Shown: piece after piece, positions 17,784-26,666 of the stretch
Position numbering within the stretch: position 1 is the first letter of the stretch
Layout of the letters: every line of letters starts with the position of its first letter
Source: Alphaproteobacteria bacterium
Lineage (GTDB): Bacteria; Pseudomonadota; Alphaproteobacteria; Caulobacterales; Aquidulcibacteraceae
Direction: 5' to 3'
DNA length: 42,184 bases
NCBI GenBank assembly: GCA_026400735.1
Contig: JAPLOL010000149.1
Coordinates: 1 to 42,184, forward strand
The notes under the pieces: model-generated
What the model was told of the DNA's origin: nothing
Databases searched by the model: none
Seen by the model: only the letters and a program-made list of their open reading frames with translations
Translations under genes and position numbers: made by a program

Positions 17784-19877
17784 ATGTTCATTCGATTTGC
17801 CGCGATTGCAGCCACGTTGGCTTTTGCTTCGGCCGCGTTTGCGCAGAGCGAGCCGCCGCGCGAGCGTCCGCGCAATTTCGTGGCCGCTGACGTGTTTGAT
17901 CTCGAATATGCTGACAATCCGCAAATTTCGCCGGATGGTCGCTGGGTCGCTTATGTGCGCGTGACTGCAGACGTGATGACGGATCGCTTCCGTCGCTCGA
18001 TCTGGCTCGTGGACTCGAACGGCGCCAACCATCGTCCGCTGGTGCAAGGCGCCGGTGGTTACGGCTCGCCAGTTTGGGCGCCGAACGGACGCGCGATTGC
18101 GTATGTCGCGAACGAAGAAACCGGCGCCGAGGTCCGCATCTTCTATCTCGATACGCAGCGCTCGGCGACGATCGCGCGCGTTCCAGCTGGCGCAGGCAAT
18201 CTCACTTGGTCGCCGGACGGACGCACGCTTGCGTTCCAGAGCTTTGTTGCCGAAAGCAGCGACGATCCGGCGGCGTTGCCGCCGCAGCCTGAGGGTGCGC
18301 AATGGGCTGAGCCTGCGCGTGTCATCAATGGCGTCGTCTATCGTGCAGACGGCGAAGGCTATTTGCCGAACGGCTACGCGCAGATCTTTGTTGTGCCTGC
18401 CGATGGCGGCACGCCGCGTCAGTTGACGTATCAAGCACGCAACCATGATGGCCGGCTCTCGTGGAGCCCGAACGGGCGCACGCTCTATTTTTCCGCCAAC
18501 GCTGAAGATGGCTGGGAATACGATCCGGTTGAGGCCGATATCTATTCGCTCGACATCACGTCAGGCGCCGTGACGCGGCTGACGACGCGCGACGGGCCGG
18601 AGAATAGCCCGGTGGTTTCGCCGGATGGGCGCCGCATTGCGTATGTCGGCTTCGACGATCGCCGTCAGGGTTATCAGGTCAGCGAGCTTTACGTTGCCAA
18701 CGCTGATGGCTCGAACCCGCGTTCGATCACGGCTTCGCTCGACCGCGATGTCGTTGATCCGCAATGGGCAGGCAACGGCGCGATCTACTTCTTGTTCGAC
18801 GATCAAGGCATGACGAAGCTTGGCCGCGTCGGTCCAAATGGCGGACGCGTTGCGACCGTGCTGAGCAACATTGGCGGCACCGATCTCGGGCGACCGTATA
18901 CGAGCGGCTCTTATTCGGTGAACGCCAGCGGACGCTATGTCGCCACCGTTACTTCGCCAACGCGGCCGAGTGATCTCATCAATTCGAGCGGTCGCCATCT
19001 CACCGCACTCAATGAAGATCTGTTCACCGGCAAGAGCATCGCGACGGCCGAACACATCCGCGTTCCATCAACGGTGGATCAGCGTCCTGTCGACGCGTGG
19101 ATCGTGCGGCCGCCGGATTTTGATCCGTCGCGTCAGTATCCGATGCTGCTGGAAATTCACGGCGGGCCGTTCACCGCATATGGGCCTGTGTTCTCGGCCG
19201 AGGTGCAGATGTACGCGGCTGCTGGATACATCGTTGTTTACTCGAACCCGCGTGGCTCAACGTCTTACGGCGGTGAGTTCGGCAATCTCATCCACCACAA
19301 TTACCCAAGCCAGGACTATGACGACCTGATGAGCGTCGTCGATGCAGCGATTGCGCGCGGCAACATCGATCCAGCACGCTTGTTCGTGACTGGCGGTTCG
19401 GGCGGCGGCGTGCTGACGGCGTGGATCGTCGGCACCACCAATCGCTTCGCAGCAGCTATGGTGCAGAAGCCGGTGATTAACTGGACAAGCTTCGTGCTCA
19501 CGTCCGATGCGACGAATTTCTTCGCGCCATACTGGTTCGGCGAGATGCCCTGGGAAGAAGGCGCGCAGGCGCGGTATTGGTCGCGCTCGCCATTGTCGCG
19601 TGTGGGCAATGTCTCGACGCCGACCGCCGTGATGGTGGGTGATGAAGATCACCGGACCCCAGCGAGCGAAGCGGAGCAATACTACATGGCGCTCCGCCTG
19701 CGGCATGTGCCGACGCGGCTCATTCGCATTCCCGGCGCGCCGCACGACATTGCATTCCGCCCAACAGGCATGATTGCCAAGGTGCGCAACACCTTGGCCT
19801 GGTTTGCCGAGCATGGTGGTGCGCCGCTGCCGGACGCGCGGACTGGCGTCGTCACGCCGCCTGCCGAAGCGCACTGA
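17784..19877 (+). CDS. Exported S9 family prolyl oligopeptidase-type serine peptidase
   Basis: Secreted or periplasmic peptidase of 697 residues. A signal peptide (residues 1-20, cut after AFA) precedes a beta-propeller with WD40/TolB-like repeats (ISPDGRWVAYVRV, WSPDGRTLAFQS, WSPNGRTLYFSA, VSPDGRRIAYVG). The catalytic alpha/beta-hydrolase domain begins near residue 450. Its triad is visible: Ser539 in TGGSGGG, Asp622 in VGDEDHRTP and His654 in GAPHDIAF. It resembles acylaminoacyl-peptidase or dipeptidyl-peptidase-like S9C members that degrade peptides. It appears to be a stand-alone gene; hairpins flank it upstream. Confidence 0.93.
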   Translation: MFIRFAAIAATLAFASAAFAQSEPPRERPRNFVAADVFDLEYADNPQISPDGRWVAYVRVTADVMTDRFRRSIWLVDSNGANHRPLVQGAGGYGSPVWAPNGRAIAYVANEETGAEVRIFYLDTQRSATIARVPAGAGNLTWSPDGRTLAFQSFVAESSDDPAALPPQPEGAQWAEPARVINGVVYRADGEGYLPNGYAQIFVVPADGGTPRQLTYQARNHDGRLSWSPNGRTLYFSANAEDGWEYDPVEADIYSLDITSGAVTRLTTRDGPENSPVVSPDGRRIAYVGFDDRRQGYQVSELYVANADGSNPRSITASLDRDVVDPQWAGNGAIYFLFDDQGMTKLGRVGPNGGRVATVLSNIGGTDLGRPYTSGSYSVNASGRYVATVTSPTRPSDLINSSGRHLTALNEDLFTGKSIATAEHIRVPSTVDQRPVDAWIVRPPDFDPSRQYPMLLEIHGGPFTAYGPVFSAEVQMYAAAGYIVVYSNPRGSTSYGGEFGNLIHHNYPSQDYDDLMSVVDAAIARGNIDPARLFVTGGSGGGVLTAWIVGTTNRFAAAMVQKPVINWTSFVLTSDATNFFAPYWFGEMPWEEGAQARYWSRSPLSRVGNVSTPTAVMVGDEDHRTPASEAEQYYMALRLRHVPTRLIRIPGAPHDIAFRPTGMIAKVRNTLAWFAEHGGAPLPDARTGVVTPPAEAH

Positions 19878-19925
19878 GCAATCTTTTGCTTGAACCGGGC
19901 CTCAAGGCCGCGTTGAAGCAGAACG

Positions 19926-20645
19926 ATGACGCGACCGCTTTCACCGGAAGACGCAACGTTTGCGCGTTCGCTTGTCCTTAGCGAAGACGCTGCGCTGATC
20001 GCGTTCAACAAGCCGTCGGGCCTTGCGGTGCAAGGTGGGTCCGGTGTGACGCGCAGCCTGGAGGATTTGCTGGCGGCGTTTGCGAAGTCGAACGGCAAGC
20101 AACCGCGGCTTGTGCATCGGCTAGATCGCGACACGTCCGGTGTCATCATTGCCGCGCGAACCAAACCGGCGGCAGCGTTCTTCTCCGAGGCGTTCGCTGG
20201 GCGTGAGGTGAAGAAGACGTATCTCGCCGTGGTGTGCGGCGGTGCGCCGTTGCCTGAAGTGGGTGAGATCGCTCTGGCGCTGAAGAAGTCCTCTCGCAAA
20301 GGCCTCGATATCATGGAGATCGCCAAGGACGGGCAGGCGGCGCTGACACGGTATCGGACGTTGGCGTCCACGCCGGAGGCCGCGCTCGTGGAACTTCAGC
20401 CAGGGACGGGCCGCATGCACCAGCTCAGGGCGCATATGGCCGCCATCGGCCGGCCCATCGCCGGTGATGGCAAGTATGGCGGCCTCTATCGCATTGGCGG
20501 GACTGATATTCCCCGCCTGCTGCTGCATGCGGCAGCGCTCGACGTGCCCCATATGGATGGCGGGCGCCGGACGTTCGTTGCGCCTCCGCCTCCCGAATTT
20601 GCGGGAGTCGTCCGATCACTCGGCCTTGAGACGCCCACTAGCTAA
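19926..20645 (+). CDS. RluA family pseudouridine synthase without S4 domain
   Basis: RNA-modifying enzyme converting uridine to pseudouridine. The 239-residue product is the catalytic domain only: FNKPSGLAVQGG, catalytic Asp67 in LVHRLDRDTSG, KKTYLAVVCG, and TGRMHQLRAHMAAIGRPI. There is no S4 RNA-binding domain, as in RluA itself. A related, longer enzyme with S4 lies 0.9 kb downstream (about 21.6-22.6 kb), so the two probably modify different positions. The target RNA is not identifiable from sequence. Confidence 0.92.
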   Translation: MTRPLSPEDATFARSLVLSEDAALIAFNKPSGLAVQGGSGVTRSLEDLLAAFAKSNGKQPRLVHRLDRDTSGVIIAARTKPAAAFFSEAFAGREVKKTYLAVVCGGAPLPEVGEIALALKKSSRKGLDIMEIAKDGQAALTRYRTLASTPEAALVELQPGTGRMHQLRAHMAAIGRPIAGDGKYGGLYRIGGTDIPRLLLHAAALDVPHMDGGRRTFVAPPPPEFAGVVRSLGLETPTS

Positions 20646-20688
20646 GATACCTGCTAGAGTGGCGGCGAGGGATTCCAGAGGAACGAGC

Positions 20689-21216
20689 ATGATGAGAGTT
20701 CTGACCTTCGCAGCGGCAGCTTTCGCGCTGGCCGCGTGCGCCACCGCCGCGCCGCCGCCGTACGGCGCAGCAAGCTCCGCCACCAGCGCGGGCTATTCGG
20801 AAACGCAGATCGAATCGACGCGCTATTTCGTGACCTTCCGCGCGCCTGCCGGGGCCGATGCGGCGCGGCTCGAAGATTATGCGCTGCTGCGTGCAGCTGA
20901 ACTTACGTTGGCGAGCGGGCGTGAGTGGTTCTGGGTCGATCGCCGAACGCTGGACGGTCAAAACGAAGGGCGTCGTAGCGGACCGAGCTTGGGCATCGGT
21001 GTCGGCGGCGGCAGCGGCAGCTACGGTCGTCACAGCGGCGCGAGCGTCGGTGTCGGCATGACATTCCCGCTTGGCCAGAACAACCAAGGCGTGCAAGCGC
21101 GCGGCGCGACGTATGAGATCCGCTTCGGTGAAGGCGTGAAGCCAGACGACGCGAACGCATACGATGCGCGTTCGACCCAACAAGCCATTCGTTCAAGGAT
21201 ATCTTCCGGCGGATGA
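20689..21216 (+). CDS. Lipoprotein resembling the CC0125/CC1285 family
   Basis: A 175-residue predicted lipoprotein: signal MMRVLTFAAAAFALAAC with lipobox LAAC at 14-17. The mature domain has GYSETQIESTRYFVTFRAP and LEDYALLRAAELTLASGREW, the pattern I recall for the caulobacter CC0125/CC1285 lipoproteins, then a Gly/Ser-rich strand region (IGVGGGSGSYGRHSGASVGV) and a final YEIRFGEG strand. AGAGGAAC gives a good ribosome site. Its stop overlaps crcB by ATGA. Function is unknown. Confidence 0.82.
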   Translation: MMRVLTFAAAAFALAACATAAPPPYGAASSATSAGYSETQIESTRYFVTFRAPAGADAARLEDYALLRAAELTLASGREWFWVDRRTLDGQNEGRRSGPSLGIGVGGGSGSYGRHSGASVGVGMTFPLGQNNQGVQARGATYEIRFGEGVKPDDANAYDARSTQQAIRSRISSGG

Positions 21217-21572
21217 TGAACCTGCTGTTGGTGGCGGTTGGGGGCGCAGTGGGCGCGGTCGCGCGCTATGGCGTTGGCCTTGGCGCTGCGCGCTTCTTCG
21301 GCCTAGCGTTTCCTTGGGGCACGCTCTTTGTGAACGTGCTTGGTGGCCTCGCGATGGGGCTATTGGCGGCCAAGGCCGGGCCTGAGCAAGAAGCGCTGCG
21401 GCTTGCGCTTGGGGTGGGTGTTCTGGGTGGCTTCACCACGTTTTCGGCGTTTTCGCTGGAGACGGTACGCCTCATGGAGCATCAACCCGGCCTCGCCATG
21501 CTCTATGCCGCCGCTTCGGTGGTGCTCAGCGTCGGCGCTTGTTGGGTGGGTTTTAGTTTGGGACGCGCATGA
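21213..21572 (+). CDS. crcB: Fluoride channel CrcB/Fluc
   Basis: Small membrane protein exporting fluoride as a dual-topology dimer. The 119 residues form four hydrophobic helices and contain GGAVGAVARYGVG, PWGTLFVNVLGGLAMG, and GVLGGFTTFSAFSLETVRLM, the Asn and Phe/Thr-rich segments lining the fluoride pore. It is translationally coupled on both sides (ATGA overlaps with the lipoprotein and the next synthase). I see no fluoride riboswitch directly upstream, since the preceding gene abuts it; expression probably follows the operon. Confidence 0.94.
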   Translation: MMNLLLVAVGGAVGAVARYGVGLGAARFFGLAFPWGTLFVNVLGGLAMGLLAAKAGPEQEALRLALGVGVLGGFTTFSAFSLETVRLMEHQPGLAMLYAAASVVLSVGACWVGFSLGRA

Positions 21573-22564
21573 AGACGGTCGAGACCGTCGAGGTCGGTTA
21601 TGACGATGGTGAGCCGCGGGTCGACCGCTGGCTGCGCCGCCGTTTTCCGCAACTGACACAGGGGCAGGTCGAAAAGCTCCTGCGCACCGGCCAGGTGCGT
21701 GTCGATGGCGCGCGCGTGAAAGCATCAGATCGCTTGGCGCCTGGGCAAACCGTGCGCATTCCGCCGCTGCCGGATGCGCCAGCGCGCCGCGATCCAAACG
21801 CGCTTTCCGAGAAGGACGAAGAGTACGTCCGCTCACTCGTGATCCATCGCGACAACGACGTAATCGTCTTGAACAAACCTCACGGCCTCGCCGTGCAAGG
21901 CGGTGCCAAGACGCCGCGCCATCTCGATCTCTTGATGGAAGGCCTGAAGTTCGACGCCGACAAGAAACCAAAGCTGGTGCACCGGTTGGACCGCGATACG
22001 TCCGGCTGCCTCGTGCTCGCGCGCCATCCTCGCGCGGCGGCGTTTCTGGCAGAGGCGTTCCGAGACCGCGACACGGATAAGATCTATTGGGCCATCGTCG
22101 TCGGCTCGCCGCGCCCCAAGGTAGGTGAGTTGCGCTCGTGGATTCGCAAAGCGCCAGGCCCGCGTGACGCGGACCGCGAGATGATGGTGCGTGCGGTGCA
22201 AACTGAAGATGGCGCAGTGCATGCGATCACGCAGTACTCGGTCGTTTCTGAGGCTGCACAAAGCGCGGCCTGGGTCGCGCTGCGGCCGGTGACAGGCAGA
22301 ACGCACCAACTACGCTTCCACATGGCAGAGATGGGTTACGCCATCGCCGGCGATCCAAAATACAAGTGCGATCGTCCGACCCCGAACGATCTGGGCGGTT
22401 CGTTGCTCTTACACGCTCGCGCCATCCGCATGCCGCATCCCTCAGGCGGCGAACTCAAAGTCGTCGCGAAGCTAACCGGCCATTTCAAGACCGCGTTCAA
22501 GACGCTGGGCTTTGAAGAGAGTGACATGAAAGATCCCTTCGCACCGTTCGAGGGGACGCGATGA
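21569..22564 (+). CDS. RluA family pseudouridine synthase with S4 domain (RluC/RluD-like)
   Basis: A 331-residue RNA pseudouridine synthase. An S4 RNA-binding domain at 16-62 (RVDRWLRRRFPQLTQGQVEK...VRVDGARVKASDRLAPGQ) precedes the catalytic domain with LNKPHGLAVQGG and catalytic Asp141 in LVHRLDRDTSGC, then TGRTHQLRFHMAEMG. The architecture is that of RluC, which modifies 23S rRNA. It overlaps crcB at its start and the TPR-oxygenase gene at its end (ATGA 22561-22564). The catalytic domain is a clear paralogue of the shorter synthase at 19.9 kb. Confidence 0.92.
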   Translation: MKTVETVEVGYDDGEPRVDRWLRRRFPQLTQGQVEKLLRTGQVRVDGARVKASDRLAPGQTVRIPPLPDAPARRDPNALSEKDEEYVRSLVIHRDNDVIVLNKPHGLAVQGGAKTPRHLDLLMEGLKFDADKKPKLVHRLDRDTSGCLVLARHPRAAAFLAEAFRDRDTDKIYWAIVVGSPRPKVGELRSWIRKAPGPRDADREMMVRAVQTEDGAVHAITQYSVVSEAAQSAAWVALRPVTGRTHQLRFHMAEMGYAIAGDPKYKCDRPTPNDLGGSLLLHARAIRMPHPSGGELKVVAKLTGHFKTAFKTLGFEESDMKDPFAPFEGTR

Positions 22565-24360
22565 AGGGTGCGTTGGAAGCTGATGCTTTCGTCAACGCCG
22601 CGCGAGAGCTTCTGAACACGAACGATCCCGTCGGGGCCGAGCGCATCCTTGTGCCGGTGATCTACCAGTTCAAAGCAGATGCGCCGGTGCAGCATCTGAT
22701 GGGGCAGATCAAGAAGGCGCAAGGGCAGCTTGCCGAGGCTGAACGCTACTTCCGCGCGGCAATCGCACACGACTTGAAATCCGGCCAATACTACAACGAG
22801 CTTGGATTGATCCTGCAGGCGCGCGGCGCCTACCAGGACGCGATCAAGATCTTTCGAGCCGCCGCCGCGCTCGTGCCGAGCTTTCTCATGGTGCGAGTCA
22901 ACATCGTGCGCTGCTTTATGGCGCTTGGCGATTTCGGGGAGGCAGAGCGCGAGGCGCGCGAGTACATCGCAATCGCGCCGGGCGCCGATAGCCTCACACT
23001 GCTTGGTACAGTCCAGCAGGCGCAGGAACGTCACCAAGAAGCGTTGGTCACGGCGGAGACGGCGCTGAAATACGGACCGAACCTGCGGGGCTTGCGGTAC
23101 AACTACGCGACGGCGCTGGAAAAGGTAGGGCGCGGCTCTGAAGCACTCGGCGTGTTTGAAAAACTTGCGCGTCAGGATCTTGATACGCCGGACCTAGCGC
23201 TGCACTTCTCGCGCGCGCTCTATGCGGAAGGCCGCAAGACTGACGCCGAAGCTATGGCCGCAAAATCAGTCGAGCTTTGGCCGCATGTTGCGGCGTTGCA
23301 CAGTTCACTCTCCCGCATTCGCCAACTGGCAGGCGCAGGCGAGAATAGTGTTGCGGAAAATGAAGCGGCGATTCAGGCCTCTCCGAAGGACCTGTCTTTG
23401 CGCCTCGCTTGCGCGGACTCGTTGCACCGCGGCGGATACAACGCAAAGGCGTTCAACGTGCTGGAAGAGGCGCTGCGCCTCGCGCCAGAATCGCCGGTTT
23501 TGCTAAACGCCCTCGGTGTGGTTCTCGACGAGCTAGATCGTCCCCTTGATGGTTTGAGGGTGCTGCGCAGGGCAGCCGAGATCGCACCATCGCGGACGGC
23601 GCAGCGTAACCTGCTCTCGACGCTGTTGCGAGCCGGTCAACCGGAAGAGGTGCTCCGGATCGTCAACCAACTCCGCGCCGAACAGCCGGACGAGCAATAT
23701 CTGATTGCGTGCGCGACGACCGCGATGCGGATGCTGGATCATCCGGAGTATCGGCTGTGGTGCGATTATGATCGCTTCGTCCGCACTTATGAGATCGCGC
23801 CGCCGCATGGCTTCTTTACCACTGAGGCGTTCAACGCGGGGCTCGCGGTCTTCTTGCGGGGTCAGCACAAGACCAACGCGCATCCGCTGGATCAATATCT
23901 GCCGCACGGCACCCAAACGGGGCGGAGTTTACTCGGCGTCGACGAGCCAGTGATCAAGCATTTTATCGCCGCGATGGATGTGGCCATACGTGACTATATC
24001 GGGCGTTTGCGCGATGCCGACCCGATGGGTGCGCGGCGATCGAAGCATTCACGCTACAGCGCCTTGTGGTCGGTGCGCCTTACTGACGGCGGATACCAGC
24101 CAAACCACGTCCACGATCGCGGTTGGATTAGCTCGGCGTATTTCGTGTCGATCATGGCCGGTGAACGCCCGAAAGATCCGCGGGCGGGATGGTTGAAGTT
24201 TGGCGAGGCCAATCGTGCGCCGGCCGGATGCGGCCCGGAGAAGCTTATCGAGCCGCATCCAGGCATGCTGGTGCTCTTCCCCTCGTACATGTGGCACGGC
24301 ACGGTGCCGTTTGAGGGCGCTGAGCGTCTCAGCATGGCGTTTGACATGGTTCCAAACTGA
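22561..24360 (+). CDS. TPR protein with C-terminal 2OG-Fe(II) oxygenase-like domain (first of two)
   Basis: A 599-residue cytoplasmic protein. Residues 1 to about 400 are helical tetratricopeptide repeats (RYFRAAIAHDLKSGQYYNEL, PVLLNALGVVLDELDRPLDG). The C-terminal ~190 residues resemble PF13759-type putative 2OG-Fe(II) oxygenases: HPLDQYLPHGTQTGRSLL, ALWSVRL, NHVHDRGWISSAYFVS, LVLFPSYMWHGTVPF and ERLSMAFD. His516, His518 (and Asp519) and His579 are candidate iron ligands, and Arg589 could bind 2-oxoglutarate. The repeats probably dock a protein substrate. It overlaps the pseudouridine synthase gene upstream. A second copy of the architecture lies at 25.1-26.6 kb. Substrate unknown; activity inferred from motifs. 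Confidence 0.85.
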   Translation: MKGALEADAFVNAARELLNTNDPVGAERILVPVIYQFKADAPVQHLMGQIKKAQGQLAEAERYFRAAIAHDLKSGQYYNELGLILQARGAYQDAIKIFRAAAALVPSFLMVRVNIVRCFMALGDFGEAEREAREYIAIAPGADSLTLLGTVQQAQERHQEALVTAETALKYGPNLRGLRYNYATALEKVGRGSEALGVFEKLARQDLDTPDLALHFSRALYAEGRKTDAEAMAAKSVELWPHVAALHSSLSRIRQLAGAGENSVAENEAAIQASPKDLSLRLACADSLHRGGYNAKAFNVLEEALRLAPESPVLLNALGVVLDELDRPLDGLRVLRRAAEIAPSRTAQRNLLSTLLRAGQPEEVLRIVNQLRAEQPDEQYLIACATTAMRMLDHPEYRLWCDYDRFVRTYEIAPPHGFFTTEAFNAGLAVFLRGQHKTNAHPLDQYLPHGTQTGRSLLGVDEPVIKHFIAAMDVAIRDYIGRLRDADPMGARRSKHSRYSALWSVRLTDGGYQPNHVHDRGWISSAYFVSIMAGERPKDPRAGWLKFGEANRAPAGCGPEKLIEPHPGMLVLFPSYMWHGTVPFEGAERLSMAFDMVPN

Positions 24361-24413
24361 ATGCGGCGGCGGGTCCCGCTGTGCGACGGACGCTGTTGGG
24401 CTAGAACGGCGCC

Positions 24414-25130
24414 GTGACTGACGACGCGCCCGCACTGCCAAGACGCTTTTACAAGACCGCTAGCCTGTCCGAGCGCGACGGCGGCTCTGGCGTTGCGTTG
24501 GATTCGCGGACGCTGCGGACGCCGGGCGGGGCTGTGTTTGTCGCGCCAACGCGGGCCTTAGCGGAACTGTGCGCCGCCGAGTGGGAAGCGCAGGGTGATT
24601 TCATTGTCCCGGCTTCGATGCCGATTAGTCAGCTTGCATTCGCGACGTTGGATTGGACCGCGAAGAACCGCGATCAACTTGCCGACTACGTGAAGGGCTT
24701 CGGTGAGACAGATTTGTGTTGCCATCGGGCCGACTTCCCCGTGGATCTCGTAGCGGCGCAAGCTGCTGTTTGGGACCCGGTCGTTCGGTGGGCGGCTGAG
24801 GAGTTGAATGTCAGTTTGCCGGTGGTCACAGGCATTGTGGCCGCGCGTGTCGATGAAGAGACGATCGCAAGGTTGCGTGCGCATGCGTCGGCTCTAGATG
24901 ATTTTCATCTAACGGCGCTCTCGCAAGCTACAGGCTTGGCCGGCTCGGCGTTGATCGGGTTCGCGTTCGTGAGGCGCGCGCTTAGCCCTGAAGCCGCTTT
25001 TGAGGCGGCGGCGTTCGACAATCTCTGGAGTTTGAAGCGCTGGGGTGAGGACGAGGAGGCGCGCGTGCGGCTCGATCGCCAGCGCGCGGAGTTCGAAGCG
25101 ATTGCGCGCTATCTGGGAGCGCTTCAATGA
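24414..25130 (+). CDS. ATP12 family F1-ATPase assembly chaperone
   Basis: A 238-residue protein of the ATP12 family, which in mitochondria binds the F1 alpha subunit before assembly; alphaproteobacteria keep a homologue. Visible features are RRFYKTASLSERDGG and VALDSRTLRTPGG at the N-terminus, ALAELCAAEWEAQGDFI, PISQLAFATLDW, and the late WSLKRWGEDEEARVR helix. Start is GTG 24414. The stop overlaps the second TPR-oxygenase gene as ATGA. Its position between two TPR-oxygenase genes is unusual and may be coincidental operon order. Confidence 0.92.
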   Translation: MTDDAPALPRRFYKTASLSERDGGSGVALDSRTLRTPGGAVFVAPTRALAELCAAEWEAQGDFIVPASMPISQLAFATLDWTAKNRDQLADYVKGFGETDLCCHRADFPVDLVAAQAAVWDPVVRWAAEELNVSLPVVTGIVAARVDEETIARLRAHASALDDFHLTALSQATGLAGSALIGFAFVRRALSPEAAFEAAAFDNLWSLKRWGEDEEARVRLDRQRAEFEAIARYLGALQ

Positions 25131-26611
25131 ACCCGGCCGCCTTGCAGCAGCTGCGCGCGGCGATGGCGGCGCAGAACTTTGTCGAGGCTGAGAGGATTGC
25201 GCGCGCGTCGATTGCGGAAGCGCCGGATGCACAGGCGTATGAGGTATTGGCCAACGCGCTGCGCGCACAAGAGCGGTTAGAGGAGGCGCTGGCCGCGGCG
25301 GATAAGGCTGTACGTCTTGATGCGGGGAACCACGGGGCCCAACATGGCCGGGCGTTTATCCTCGCGCGTCTGGGGCGGTTCGCCGAGGCGCTGGAGATCT
25401 ACGACCGATTGATCGCGCGTGGGGTCGCGCATGCTTCGGTGTGGCTCAATCGCAGTGTGGCGCTGCTTGGGTTGACCCGAGACGCGGACGCCGAGGCGGC
25501 GCTCGTGGATGGCGTAAGGCGCTGGCCGCAGGACCAGGGGCTTCAGAATATGCTCGCAAGCTTGCGCTGGATGCGTGGCGGCGGGGACGCGTTCGCGCGC
25601 GACTACGAGGCGGCGGTGCGTCGCGAGCCTGACTCTCTGTGGCTTCGAATTGGCTGCGCCGATCTTTTGCGTCGCGCCGATCTGCACGCACGCGCGGAAG
25701 ATGTGCTGCGTGAAGGTTTGCAACGCATGCCTGGAAGTGGCCCCCTGCAGGGTGCGTTGGGCGTGCTTCTAGATGAAATGGATCGCACCGGAGAAGGGTT
25801 GCCGCTGTTGCAGGCAGCTGTAGCCGATGCGCCAAACGTTCCATCCGTACGAGGCAATCTCATCAATGGTTTGTTGCGGCTCGGACGGGGTGACGAGGCG
25901 CTGCGCGAAATTATGCCTTTGCGCGCGGCGCAGCCGCTGAATGGCGACTGGGTTTGCTACGAAGCGATGGCCTACCGGCAGATGGGCGACGCGCGCTATC
26001 ATGAACTCTGCAACTACGAGTTCATGGTCCAAGCGTTTGATCTCGACGCGCCGCCGGGGTTTGGATCCATCGCCGACTTCAACGCGGCGCTGCGCGACAG
26101 CCTAAATCGGTTGCACGTGCTTGAGACGCATCCTCTGGATCAATCGCTGCGGCATGGATCGCAGACGACGCGAAGCCTTCTCACCATCAAAGATCCGACT
26201 ATCGAAGGCTATCTGCGCGCGTTGGAGGAGCCGATCCGCGCGTACATCGCGACGATGCAGAGGCCTGATCATCCGTGGAGCGGACGCAAGAGCGACAGGT
26301 TCAAATTGTCGGGTTGCTGGTCGGTGAAGCTGAAGGCCAACGGTTATCATGTGAACCACATCCATCCGGAAGGTTGGATCAGTTCGGCTTATTATGTGAG
26401 CCTGCCTGCTGTCGCTGTAAGCGGCGACACGCAGGAAGGTTGGATCAAGTTCGGCGAACCGCGCTGGCCGTTGCCGCATTGCACCGTCGAGAAGGTGGTT
26501 CAACCGAAGGAGGGGCGATTGGTGCTTTTCCCCTCCTACATGTGGCACGGGACCATCCCGTTCTCAGCGGGCGAGCGACTGACCGCGCCATTCGACGTTG
26601 TCCCAGCGTGA
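25127..26611 (+). CDS. TPR protein with C-terminal 2OG-Fe(II) oxygenase-like domain (second of two)
   Basis: A 494-residue paralogue of the TPR-oxygenase at 22.6-24.4 kb, with about three fewer repeats. TPR units include LEEALAAADKAVRLDAG and LGRFAEALEIYDRLIARG. The C-terminal domain has HPLDQSLRHGSQTTRSLL, CWSVKLKANGYHVNHIHP, EGWISSAYYVSL, LVLFPSYMWHGTIPF and ERLTAPFD. Candidate iron ligands are His411/His413 and His474; Arg484 may contact 2-oxoglutarate. The acidic residue after the His pair differs between the paralogues (Asp versus Pro-Glu), so metal coordination needs structural comparison. Translation is coupled to the ATP12 gene. Confidence 0.85.
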   Translation: MNPAALQQLRAAMAAQNFVEAERIARASIAEAPDAQAYEVLANALRAQERLEEALAAADKAVRLDAGNHGAQHGRAFILARLGRFAEALEIYDRLIARGVAHASVWLNRSVALLGLTRDADAEAALVDGVRRWPQDQGLQNMLASLRWMRGGGDAFARDYEAAVRREPDSLWLRIGCADLLRRADLHARAEDVLREGLQRMPGSGPLQGALGVLLDEMDRTGEGLPLLQAAVADAPNVPSVRGNLINGLLRLGRGDEALREIMPLRAAQPLNGDWVCYEAMAYRQMGDARYHELCNYEFMVQAFDLDAPPGFGSIADFNAALRDSLNRLHVLETHPLDQSLRHGSQTTRSLLTIKDPTIEGYLRALEEPIRAYIATMQRPDHPWSGRKSDRFKLSGCWSVKLKANGYHVNHIHPEGWISSAYYVSLPAVAVSGDTQEGWIKFGEPRWPLPHCTVEKVVQPKEGRLVLFPSYMWHGTIPFSAGERLTAPFDVVPA

Positions 26612-26666
26612 TCTGCCTGCTTGTTTTCACACCCGCCATCCGCATAACGGGGACCTGGAGATTTCG

